A stretch of 24,071 nt of DNA. It comes from JAHJRJ01 sp037443685 (lineage in GTDB: Bacteria > Bacteroidota > Ignavibacteria > UBA10030 > BY39). Shown here in pieces: positions 6,636-14,265 of this stretch. Position 1 is the first letter of the stretch. The number at the start of each line of letters is the position of its first letter. Under the pieces are notes generated by a model. The model made no database searches. It was not told the DNA's origin and worked only from the letters and a program-made list of their open reading frames with translations. The translations under genes were made by a program, and so were the position numbers. The stretch covers positions 1-24,071 of the forward strand of contig JBBINX010000027.1 of assembly GCA_037443685.1 (NCBI GenBank), in the 5' to 3' direction.

Positions 6636-8223
6636 TCTTTTCTGCTTCAGGAAAAAGCGAAATAGCTTTTTTAAATTGTTCATCGTCTCTGTGGAAAACC
6701 TTGTACGCTCCTTCATTACCCCAAACCGTACGAGCGATTTGAGTTTTTAAAAGTGTTTGTATGAATCGTATATCTTTATTGTATTGTTCCTCATTGAATT
6801 CAATTTCTTTTTTCTTTGCGATGTTGACTAATTCATCCAACATTGCTTCTGTAATCTCGAATTCTTTGAGAAATTTATTGATATCTTGCTCGTATGATTT
6901 TCGGAAATCTTCACCGTTCCGTTCAAAATACTTGTTAGTATATTCTAATATTATCGCCCTACCACGCAATTGAGCGGTATAATTTGTGATACGCCCGGAT
7001 TTAATTATATAATCCGGAGTAATTCCGCCGCCGCCATAAACAGTTCTACCCGAAGGAGTTGTATATTTGGGCTTAGATGTATCGCTCTCAACTTTATGAT
7101 CGATATTGTCAATTTCCTCTTCGTCACCTTCAGCTAATGGCTGGCGATATTCAGACATATTTTTCCCGTACGGTTTTTGAATTAATCTACCCAACGGAGT
7201 ATAGTATCTTGCGATTGTTAATCGAAACGCCGAGCTGTCTGTTAAATCAAATTGACGCTGAACGAGTCCTTTACCGAAAGACGTTTCGCCCACAATTAAA
7301 CCACGATCCCAATCCTGAACCGCACCAGATACAATTTCGCTCGCAGACGCTGAACCATGATTAATTAGAATAACAAGCGGTATGTTTTGAAACTTCGACA
7401 CTCCACTCGATACATATTCCTCATTAAATTCGCTCCTTCTTGCTTTTGTATATACTATTTTCTTCCCAGACTGCAATAATTCATCTGCCATGCGAAAAGC
7501 TTGTTCTAAATAACCGCCTGGATTATTTCTAAGATCAAGCACTAATTTTTTCATTCCTTTATTTTTTAATTTCATTAGCGCTTCAAGAAATTCATCTCTA
7601 GTCGTCGCAGAAAACCTGTTAACGCTGATATACCCAATCTCCTCATCAACCATGTAGGAAACATCGACGCTATAAAGAGGTATTTTATCACGCGTAATGT
7701 CGAACTCAATTAATTCTTTCATCCCTGTTCTTAGAATTGTTACCTTTACTCTTGTTCCTTTTGGACCACGCAATTTTTTGGGGACATCTTCGCGTTTAAT
7801 TCCAACTGAGGATGAGTCATCAATCTTTAAAATTTTATCCCCGGCTAATATACCCAAAGCTTCGCTGGGACCACCGACGATAGGTGAAACTACAACCAGT
7901 GTATCATTCAACACGTCAAATTCGATGCCTATTCCTTCGAAACTGCCTTTAAATTCTTCCTCAACCCTTTTTAACTGCGAGGCGGGTATGTAAACGGAGT
8001 GAGGATCAAGTTTCGATAACAAGCCCGAAACTGCACCTTCAACTAATTGTTTTGTATCTACATCGTCAACATAGTATTTTTCAGTCAGACTTAATACATC
8101 CTTAAATTTATTTAACTGAATATATATATTATCGCCAGAAAAGACGTTATCTATTTGAGTTCCAAAAAAAAGAGCAACAGTCATTAGAATAACAACAGAT
8201 GCTACCGAAAAACGCTTTATCAT
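6619..8223 (-). CDS. ctp: C-terminal processing protease, S41 family
   Basis: A 534-residue periplasmic serine protease of the CtpA/Prc group. Order: signal or anchor (MIKRFSVASVVILMTVALFFG), an N-terminal helical part with DPHSVYIP, a PDZ domain (about 90-180, GSFEGIGIEFDV and GILAGDKILKID), then the S41 core with VLDLRNNPGGYL and INHGSASASEIVSGA. Ser293 is the catalytic residue and Lys318 in SFGKGLVQ its partner (25 residues apart, as in Prc), with Gln322 following. A short C-terminal helical domain ends it. The open frame extends to a GTG at 8250, but GAAGGA lies 6 nt before the ATG at 8223 and the predicted transcription start is near 8250, so the ATG is chosen. First gene of the ctp-DUF3108-gammaCA-hydrolase operon. 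Confidence 0.96.
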   Translation of the reverse strand: MIKRFSVASVVILMTVALFFGTQIDNVFSGDNIYIQLNKFKDVLSLTEKYYVDDVDTKQLVEGAVSGLLSKLDPHSVYIPASQLKRVEEEFKGSFEGIGIEFDVLNDTLVVVSPIVGGPSEALGILAGDKILKIDDSSSVGIKREDVPKKLRGPKGTRVKVTILRTGMKELIEFDITRDKIPLYSVDVSYMVDEEIGYISVNRFSATTRDEFLEALMKLKNKGMKKLVLDLRNNPGGYLEQAFRMADELLQSGKKIVYTKARRSEFNEEYVSSGVSKFQNIPLVILINHGSASASEIVSGAVQDWDRGLIVGETSFGKGLVQRQFDLTDSSAFRLTIARYYTPLGRLIQKPYGKNMSEYRQPLAEGDEEEIDNIDHKVESDTSKPKYTTPSGRTVYGGGGITPDYIIKSGRITNYTAQLRGRAIILEYTNKYFERNGEDFRKSYEQDINKFLKEFEITEAMLDELVNIAKKKEIEFNEEQYNKDIRFIQTLLKTQIARTVWGNEGAYKVFHRDDEQFKKAISLFPEAEKIARLR

Positions 8224-8229
8224 AAAAAT

Positions 8230-8235
8230 TCCTTC
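8230..8235 (-). promoter_or_regulatory. Ribosome binding site deciding the ctp start
   Basis: GAAGGA on the minus strand with a 6-nt spacer to the ATG at 8223. It favours that start over the GTG at 8250. Confidence 0.8.
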
Positions 8236-8256
8236 AATTATTGATTTCACTGTAAA

Positions 8257-8285
8257 AGTATATTTAAAATTCTATCGAAAGTCAA
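8257..8285 (-). promoter_or_regulatory. Sigma70-type promoter of the ctp operon
   Basis: TTGACT (8285-8280), 17-bp spacer, TATACT (8262-8257) on the minus strand, in the 66-bp gap between the GT2 stop and the ctp ATG. It separates the lysS set from the ctp set, although read-through from upstream is also possible. Confidence 0.8.
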
Positions 8286-8289
8286 ATAT

Positions 8290-9063
8290 TTACCTTATCG
8301 GTTTCCACTCATTTAAAATCGAACGCCTGACTATCAGGACTGCAATAGCATTTAATAACCATAAAGCTATCACACGAAAATAGCCACTTTTTCTATATCT
8401 ACGAGGAGATTCAAAGACCCTTAATTCCCAAATAAAATCGATTTTGCCTAATCGCCTTAATCGTGTAAAGAAGTCAAAATCTTCTCCGGCAGCAATTTTT
8501 TCATTATATCCTCTTAACTTTTTAAAAAGTTCAGCTTTAACGACTTGGCATTCTCCACGCCCCATACCGATTCCAAGTAAATTCAATATGTAGAAGTATA
8601 TATTCAAAAAAGAGTGGAAAAATTTATCCGAAAAATTTTCTTCCTCAGGATATATTAACACAGGACACGTAACACCTGCAACACCGGATCGGTTAATACA
8701 AGTTCGGATAGTATCGATAAATTTTTGGATATTATGGATATACGTGTCGGCATTAATGAACATCAAAATTTCACCCGTTGCAGCTTTCGCACCGATATTT
8801 CTTCCGATTGAGATATTTTGTTTATAATTACCTATTTTTTCAATCACAATATCTGCAACATTTCGAGCGATTTCTAATGTAGCGTCTGTTGACCCACCAT
8901 CACTTACTATTAATTCAATATTATTTGCTTTCCTGAACTCTTTCTCAAATAGAGAAAGCACTCTTTCTAAAAGTTTATCTTCCTGAAGCGTTGGAATTAT
9001 TACGCTGATTTTACTTTTTTGATTCAAAGCGACCGTATCTTTAAAAAAATTGTTGTTTGCCAT
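8290..9063 (-). CDS. Family 2 glycosyltransferase
   Basis: A 257-residue GT-A enzyme. It opens the catalytic domain with KISVIIPTLQED, then IVSDGGSTD (Asp55) and GEILMFINADT, the DxD-like metal site at Asp106. AAGEDFDFFTRLRRLGK near 187-203 is the acceptor-side ED region. Hydrophobic segments FHSFLNIYFYILNLLGIGMG and FRVIALWLLNAIAVLIV suggest membrane association, so a lipid-linked or envelope glycan acceptor is likely but not identified. Start: ATG at 9063 gives a 39-bp overlap with the GH57 gene. A TTG at 9027 would overlap its stop as TTGA, the same arrangement as ybeY, and give MNQKSKISVIIPT. Both are possible. It follows lysS and the GH57 gene in one set. Confidence 0.92.
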   Translation of the reverse strand: MANNNFFKDTVALNQKSKISVIIPTLQEDKLLERVLSLFEKEFRKANNIELIVSDGGSTDATLEIARNVADIVIEKIGNYKQNISIGRNIGAKAATGEILMFINADTYIHNIQKFIDTIRTCINRSGVAGVTCPVLIYPEEENFSDKFFHSFLNIYFYILNLLGIGMGRGECQVVKAELFKKLRGYNEKIAAGEDFDFFTRLRRLGKIDFIWELRVFESPRRYRKSGYFRVIALWLLNAIAVLIVRRSILNEWKPIR

Positions 9064-11075
9064 TCACTTGCGATATCGAAATCCCAAACAGGTAATATAG
9101 TCGAACTTTGATATAACTTCTCAATACCCGCTACTGATTGTGATATTGACTCTATCGGGCATCTCCAAAAATTTGCTCCATTTGTTGTTTCGATTCCAAT
9201 TTTTATCTTTTGCCATTCATCAACCAATGAAATGCTCTTAATGTTTTGAACACAACCAATACTCTTTAATCGTTTATCAGTTAAAGTAATGCCTTTCATT
9301 TTGTAATATCTATCGTCAGCATCACCCGCCATTAACCCAAAATTAAACTCCACGCCGAAACGCAATTTCACGGACGATTGTTCGAGGTTACTGATACGAT
9401 AATCTATTTGAATATGACTGTCAGTATCTTTCAGCAGAATATTTTTTTCTAATTTGATTTTCTTGCACGAATGACCATTTATCACACTTCCAGTGCGTTC
9501 GAGTTTTATAGATGTATTTTTACCAGATTGTTTAATATCAAACAGATAATTTTGCAGGACAAAGTCGCCTAATTCTTTATAATCATTCACTAAAAATTTT
9601 TCGACTGTCACTTCTTCACCGAAGAAATGGTCAATCAAACAGGCGCGTTGATAGATATCATAAATTAATGAAGATTGAAAGTTACCTTCTTTATCTGATG
9701 ATAATTTCCTATGGGATACTTCTTCCCTACGATTAACGATGTCAATTAGATTAACTGCTTTCTCTTTAAAATCAATTTCACGAATTGCACCACCTGCATC
9801 TGGCTTGATGTAAACGTTAATCAGCGGTGACTCGTACAGGATTTCGCTGCTGCCGTCGCAATCGAAATCGGTTATTTCGACATTTGATTTGGATTTATCG
9901 AGCAAGCATTCAGCTTTGATTAAATTATTGTATAATGAATACCGTAAATTGGGAAAATATAACCCACCAAAAACACCGTGCCAATAAGCATCGTTACATT
10001 GACCCGCCATCAGATGATTTTTTGCTTCGGATACATCCACGCCATTTTGCTCGAGTACTTGGATTTTGTTTGAAACACGGAGCATTTTTTTGTGTAACCA
10101 GTTTGCCTCGGGATATTTTCTAAGAAAGTTTCGCCAATACCCCCCACGTACGAACGTATCATACTTATCGAGTTGATGCGATTTTAAAATATTTTCAAAT
10201 TCTTCCAACTCGAAATATTTTTCAACCGGCAAAGCCCACGCTAACATTTCTGGATATGAAGCTGTCGGAATATAAATTCTACCTACTGGTTTAATTTCTT
10301 GTATTGCATCAGAAAAATGGATTAATTTTATCCAACCGGAATTTTCTGTCAGGGCTTTAAAAATATTTCTCAACCAACCGTTTGTATAGACGTGATCATA
10401 CGTTTTGGGCCAAGCGCCAAACTTTTCACCATCGTCTGCAAATAAAGCAATCCGTTTTCCCGTATCGGTCGCCTTTGATTTTAACCATTCTATCGTTTCT
10501 TCGACAGGTGCAAATGGTATTGTGTATCTCAATTTTTTACTTCCAGGAAAGATTTGTAAGACACGACCCTCTTCTTCTGTTGTATAATACCCGTACAATC
10601 CGTCTTCCGGAATTCCGGCATAGTTAAAATGAGCTTCGTCAATTGGTAAGAACTGCACCCCAGCTTGCACAATTTCTTTAACTACATGTTGTTCCCAAAC
10701 TCTCTCTGCAAGCCACATACCCTTGGCTGAATAATCAAAAAGATCAACGATTTTTTTAGTTAATTTTTCTATCTGCGATATTCGATCGTTGGGTGGAATT
10801 ACGGAAAGAATTGCTTCGTAATAAGATCCCGTCAGAAGTTCCAACTGGGAGTTATCGATTAATTTTTTTAATCGACTGATAAATTCGGGATGATGCTGTT
10901 GCAACCATTCGATTAAAATTCCGGTATAGTGCTGTGTGATTTTTATCTCAGGAAATTCTTCCACAACATCGAGGAATGGCTTATAAGATTTTTGATAAAC
11001 TTCTTCGAAAACAAAATCGAAATTTCCGATAGGTTGATGGTTGTGGACTGCAAAAATGAAGTTAATAGAGTCCAT
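9024..11075 (-). CDS. GH57 glycoside hydrolase, 4-alpha-glucanotransferase/alpha-amylase-like
   Basis: A 683-residue retaining GH57 enzyme acting on alpha-1,4-glucan such as glycogen or maltodextrin. GH57 signatures appear in order: FAVHNHQPIGNFD (about 8-20), LELLTGSYYEAIL, MWLAERVWEQH with the nucleophile Glu124, and LFADDGEKFG with the acid/base Asp214 or 215. The central and C-terminal parts (about 290-683) match the DUF1925/DUF1926 architecture of Thermococcus litoralis 4-alpha-glucanotransferase, including the WRNFLRKYPEANWLHKKML block. There is no signal peptide, so it is cytoplasmic. Its ATG overlaps the lysS stop by one base (TAATG), and the GT2 gene overlaps its end. Transferase versus amylase specificity cannot be separated by reading. 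Confidence 0.93.
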   Translation of the reverse strand: MDSINFIFAVHNHQPIGNFDFVFEEVYQKSYKPFLDVVEEFPEIKITQHYTGILIEWLQQHHPEFISRLKKLIDNSQLELLTGSYYEAILSVIPPNDRISQIEKLTKKIVDLFDYSAKGMWLAERVWEQHVVKEIVQAGVQFLPIDEAHFNYAGIPEDGLYGYYTTEEEGRVLQIFPGSKKLRYTIPFAPVEETIEWLKSKATDTGKRIALFADDGEKFGAWPKTYDHVYTNGWLRNIFKALTENSGWIKLIHFSDAIQEIKPVGRIYIPTASYPEMLAWALPVEKYFELEEFENILKSHQLDKYDTFVRGGYWRNFLRKYPEANWLHKKMLRVSNKIQVLEQNGVDVSEAKNHLMAGQCNDAYWHGVFGGLYFPNLRYSLYNNLIKAECLLDKSKSNVEITDFDCDGSSEILYESPLINVYIKPDAGGAIREIDFKEKAVNLIDIVNRREEVSHRKLSSDKEGNFQSSLIYDIYQRACLIDHFFGEEVTVEKFLVNDYKELGDFVLQNYLFDIKQSGKNTSIKLERTGSVINGHSCKKIKLEKNILLKDTDSHIQIDYRISNLEQSSVKLRFGVEFNFGLMAGDADDRYYKMKGITLTDKRLKSIGCVQNIKSISLVDEWQKIKIGIETTNGANFWRCPIESISQSVAGIEKLYQSSTILPVWDFDIASEWQTTIFLKIRSL

Positions 11076-12589
11076 TACTCCGGTTTCATTTGTGGAAAAA
11101 ATAGGACATCACGAATCGAGTCTTGATTCGTCATTAACATCGTGAGGCGGTCAATACCGATACCCAAGCCAGCAGTTGGCGGCATACCGTATTCGAGCGC
11201 TCGTATAAAATCTTCATCTAAAATATTTGCTTCTTCGTCCCCTTTTGCTTTGAGTTTAGCTTGTTCTTCGAACCGATTGCGTTGGTCAATCGGGTCATTC
11301 AATTCCGAAAACGCATTGCATAACTCGCTACCATTCACGATAGCTTCAAAACGTTCTACTACATCGGGTTGAGTGCGATGTTTTTTGGCAAGCGGCGACA
11401 TCTGCAGCGGATAATCTGTAATAAATGTAGGTTGAATTAATTTCGGCTCAACGCATTCACCAAATATCGCATCAATCACTTTCCCTTCATTCGCATCAGG
11501 GTCAACTTTTGCGTGCAATTCTTTTGCAACTTTATGTAGCTCTGCTTCTGATAATCCGCGGACATCTTTTCCTGTGTATTGCTTGATTGCATCGAACATA
11601 GTAATTCTTTTCCACGGCGGTGTAAAATCAATTTCGTTGCTGCCGACTTGAACACGCATAGTTCCGTGCACATTTAAAGCAATTTGGCTAATCAATTGCT
11701 CAACAAGCTCCATCATCCAGATGTAATCTTTGTAAGCGACATACAACTCGAGCATCGTGAATTCAGGATTATGTGTGCGATCCATACCTTCGTTGCGGAA
11801 ATCTTTTGCAAATTCATAAACACCATCAAATCCGCCAACGATCAATCTTTTCAAGTATAGCTCATTTGCGATCCTCAGATACAAATTAATGTCGAGGGTG
11901 TTGTGATGCGTAATAAATGGACGGGCAAAAGCCCCGCCGTATAATGGTTGCAAAATTGGAGTTTCTACTTCTAAATAATTCCGTTCATTAAAAAAAGTTC
12001 GTATTGTATTCATTATCGTGGTGCGCCGTATAAAAACCTTTCGCACTTGCTCATTGACGATTAAATCGACATAACGTTGACGGTATCTTAATTCTTTATC
12101 TGAAAACGGATCGTAGATAATCTTATTACCATTTTCATCAACTTTTTCTTTTACAATCGGAAGCGGACGAAGTGATTTTGAGAGTAATTTCAACTCTTGT
12201 GCATGGACTGAGACTTCTCCCATTTTTGTTTTAAAAACATAACCGCTTATTCCTATGATGTCTCCAATATCCATTAATCTGAAAGATTCATAAAGTTCAC
12301 CTAAATCATCTTTTTTCAAATAAATCTGTATCTTTCCGGTAGAATCTTGAATATGGCAAAACGCTGCTTTCCCCATTCTTCGAATTGACATAATCCTCCC
12401 GGCAATAGTTACTATTCTATGCGGTTCGTCGTCTTTAAACTGTGCTATTATATCCTTAGAAAAATCTTTACGATCAAATTTATATGGGTATGGATTGATT
12501 CCCCGCTTAATTAGTTCTTGAAGCTCTTCGCGGCGACGAATCATCAACTCATTTAATTCTGAGTGATAATTTTCTAATTGTTCTTGCAC
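11075..12589 (-). CDS. lysS: Lysyl-tRNA synthetase, class II
   Basis: A 504-residue class II enzyme that charges tRNA-Lys. The OB-fold anticodon-binding domain spans about 58-135. The catalytic domain has FRNEGMDRTHNPEFTMLELY (motif 2, Arg265) and ends with GLGIGIDRLTMLM and RDVLFFP (motif 3), near the C-terminus. Length is standard. The start is GTG at 12589, supported by GGAG 6 nt upstream and by the usual short helical N-terminus with RRREEL and GINPYP. A later ATG at codon 16 would cut into that helix. First gene of a set with GH57 and GT2 genes, divergent from bshA. Confidence 0.97.
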   Translation of the reverse strand: MQEQLENYHSELNELMIRRREELQELIKRGINPYPYKFDRKDFSKDIIAQFKDDEPHRIVTIAGRIMSIRRMGKAAFCHIQDSTGKIQIYLKKDDLGELYESFRLMDIGDIIGISGYVFKTKMGEVSVHAQELKLLSKSLRPLPIVKEKVDENGNKIIYDPFSDKELRYRQRYVDLIVNEQVRKVFIRRTTIMNTIRTFFNERNYLEVETPILQPLYGGAFARPFITHHNTLDINLYLRIANELYLKRLIVGGFDGVYEFAKDFRNEGMDRTHNPEFTMLELYVAYKDYIWMMELVEQLISQIALNVHGTMRVQVGSNEIDFTPPWKRITMFDAIKQYTGKDVRGLSEAELHKVAKELHAKVDPDANEGKVIDAIFGECVEPKLIQPTFITDYPLQMSPLAKKHRTQPDVVERFEAIVNGSELCNAFSELNDPIDQRNRFEEQAKLKAKGDEEANILDEDFIRALEYGMPPTAGLGIGIDRLTMLMTNQDSIRDVLFFPQMKPE

Positions 12590-12595
12590 TTCAAT

Positions 12596-12599
12596 CTCC
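12596..12599 (-). promoter_or_regulatory. Ribosome binding site of lysS
   Basis: GGAG on the minus strand, 6 nt before the GTG start at 12589. It supports the non-ATG start. Confidence 0.6.
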
Positions 12600-12622
12600 G
12601 ATTCTTAATAAAATTTTCTATG

Positions 12623-12651
12623 AAAATAACAAGAATTTTTGAGATTAACAA
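12623..12651 (-). promoter_or_regulatory. Candidate lysS promoter
   Basis: TTGTTA (12651-12646), 17-bp spacer, TATTTT (12628-12623) on the minus strand. Boxes are weaker than at the other promoters; the implied leader is about 27 nt. Very AT-rich surroundings make chance matches likely. Confidence 0.35.
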
Positions 12652-12705
12652 ACAGGACTTGAATATCTATATTTTTCTATTTACTTTAAGTACCAAAGCG
12701 TAGCC

Positions 12706-12812
12706 GGGGTCTAGGAACACAACCGAAAACCCCTAGCTGTCACCTTGAACTTGTTTCCAGGACCTGTATCACACCATTAGAAATGGATGCTTAACCAATC
12801 CGCCTGTGCGGA
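12706..12812. repeat. Cluster of short inverted repeats
   Basis: Four short inverted repeats follow each other. GGGGT (12706-12710) pairs with ACCCC (12729-12733), with the competing pair CTAGG/CCTAG. Arms 12743-12749 and 12755-12761 form a 7-position stem with one mismatch. CCATT-AGA-AATGG is at 12774-12786. TCCGC-CTGT-GCGGA is at 12799-12812. The local base composition is visibly more GC-rich than the flanks. This looks like a decayed dispersed palindromic repeat unit; only a genome comparison could show copies. Confidence 0.5.
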
Positions 12813-12930
12813 CAGTACGATGGCTCTGTGGCGGTACGAGGTTTTCGATTAGTGACTAGAAACAAAGATTCTTTTTCACGTTCTTTCGCGACTTGTGCCT
12901 GTTATTTTGTAAAAGAGAATTACACTTTTT

Positions 12931-12960
12931 TTACACAACGGACGCTTGAAACATTATATA
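12931..12960 (+). promoter_or_regulatory. Candidate bshA promoter
   Basis: TTACAC (12931-12936) and TATATA (12955-12960) with an 18-bp spacer, or TTATAT with 17 bp. The leader would be about 65 nt. Modest match. Confidence 0.4.
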
Positions 12961-13033
12961 GATTTTTTTCTGGACGTGTTCACCGGATTTTCAAACTGTG
13001 TAACAAATTTACTAAAATTACAAAAGAGAAAGT

Positions 13034-14161
13034 ATGAATATCGGAATTACATGCTATCCAACATATGGAGGCAGTGGAGTAGTTGCTACCGAGTTAGGAA
13101 AAGCTTTGGCAGTGCGCGGGCACAAAGTCCACTTCATAAGCTACGCATTACCAATGAGATTAGATCAATTTTTAGATAACATAGTCTATCACGAAGTAGA
13201 GATGACAAGTTATCCGCTGTTTGAATTCCCGCTCTATACACCGGCATTAGCGAGTAAAATGGTTGAGGTTGCGAAATTCGAAAAGTTAGATATACTGCAC
13301 GTTCACTATGCTGTCCCGCACGCGATAAGCGCATATTTAGCTAAACAGATTTTAGGAAATGATTTAAAAATTATCACAACTCTACACGGCACAGACATAA
13401 CTTTAGTGGGACTTGAGCCAAGTTTTCTGCACATGATGAAATTTATAATAGAGCAGAGCGACGGAGTAACTGCTGTTTCTAAATTCCTAAAAGATAAAAC
13501 TGTTACAAACTTTAAGGTTGATAAAGAAATCGAAGTAATCTATAATTTTATTAATACCGACCAATACAAGCGTATTGAGAATTCGGCGCTGCGAAATTCA
13601 ATTGCACCAAGCAAAGAAAAAATTTTAATACACACATCAAACTTTAGACCTGTGAAACGAGTGCCAGATGTAATAAGAATTTTTAAAGAAGTGAGGGAAA
13701 AGATTAATTCAAAATTAATTCTAATTGGTGACGGGCCTGATCGCTCAGCTTGCGAATTACTTTGTAGAGAACTCAACATTTGTAGTGATGTAAAATTTTT
13801 GGGAAAACAATCGGATATAGTGCCGTTATTATCTCAATCCGATCTATTCCTGATGCCAAGCCAGTCTGAAAGTTTTGGTCTCTCCGCATTGGAAGCTATG
13901 GCTTGCGGGTTGCCGGTAATCTCGTCGAGTGTAGGCGGATTGCCTGAACTTCAAGTCCATGGCGAAACTGGTTACATAGCAGAAATCGGTGATATAGACA
14001 GGATGGCAAGATATTGCATAGACCTTCTTACAAACCCCGCAAAACATCAACGGTTTTCGGATGCTGCAAGAAACCGAGCTGTTAATTCTTTCAATGAAGA
14101 AAAAATCGTCCGAGAATATGAGCAGTATTACAATAAAATTTTACTAAATAAATATCATTAA
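13034..14161 (+). CDS. bshA: N-acetyl-alpha-D-glucosaminyl L-malate synthase BshA
   Basis: A 375-residue GT4 retaining glycosyltransferase with GT-B fold, the first enzyme of bacillithiol synthesis; it transfers GlcNAc from UDP-GlcNAc to L-malate. The N-terminal domain has the BshA-specific blocks GITCYPTYGGSGVVATELGK (4-23), YPLFEFPLYTPALASK, and LDILHVHYAVPHA with His118 in LHGTD. The C-terminal domain has the GT4 EX7E motif, Glu279 and Glu287 in SESFGLSALEAMACG. Length is normal. It is the only protein gene on the plus strand, divergent from lysS and convergent with nhaC, with no partner bsh genes alongside. It implies that the organism makes bacillithiol or a derivative; Chlorobiaceae are known to make N-methyl-bacillithiol. 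Confidence 0.94.
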   Translation: MNIGITCYPTYGGSGVVATELGKALAVRGHKVHFISYALPMRLDQFLDNIVYHEVEMTSYPLFEFPLYTPALASKMVEVAKFEKLDILHVHYAVPHAISAYLAKQILGNDLKIITTLHGTDITLVGLEPSFLHMMKFIIEQSDGVTAVSKFLKDKTVTNFKVDKEIEVIYNFINTDQYKRIENSALRNSIAPSKEKILIHTSNFRPVKRVPDVIRIFKEVREKINSKLILIGDGPDRSACELLCRELNICSDVKFLGKQSDIVPLLSQSDLFLMPSQSESFGLSALEAMACGLPVISSSVGGLPELQVHGETGYIAEIGDIDRMARYCIDLLTNPAKHQRFSDAARNRAVNSFNEEKIVREYEQYYNKILLNKYH

Positions 14162-14205
14162 GGCTTACTATGATTAAGTTGAGGTAACGTTCGGGGGGCT
14201 CTCGG

Positions 14206-14249
14206 AACCTCCCGAAGGTTTACCGAAATTAAGCGGTCGTAAACTTCGG
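14206..14249. terminator. Inverted repeat between convergent bshA and nhaC, candidate terminator
   Basis: CCGAAGGTTTAC (14212-14223) pairs with GTAAACTTCGG (14239-14249) with a one-base bulge and a 15-nt loop. An alternative smaller stem, AACCT/AGGTT (14206-14220), overlaps it. The T-run on the plus strand (GATTTTCC) is short, and there is none on the minus strand, so intrinsic termination is only possible. It fits the position between two converging genes. Confidence 0.45.
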
Positions 14250-14265
14250 AAGATTTTCCTCATTC

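Larger units (their letters stand above)
12590..13033. other. Divergent intergenic region between lysS and bshA
   Basis: A 444-bp gap without a credible gene. It contains the lysS start-side signals, a cluster of short hairpins at 12706-12812, and a bshA promoter candidate. Plus-strand open frames inside it lack any family resemblance and have no good start signal. Confidence 0.7.

Noticed and set aside
6636..6716. Longer N-terminus of the DUF3108 protein from the ATG at 6716
   Set aside because: It would overlap 98 bp of the conserved C-terminal helix region of the S41 protease and place about 40 residues before the signal peptide.
7077..7364. Open frames on the plus strand opposite ctp and other long genes
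   Set aside because: They are antisense shadows of strongly supported genes and show no domain features.
12828..13179. Plus-strand open frames just before and across the bshA start
   Set aside because: No family features, compositionally odd, and the second runs into bshA in another frame. Non-coding is more likely.
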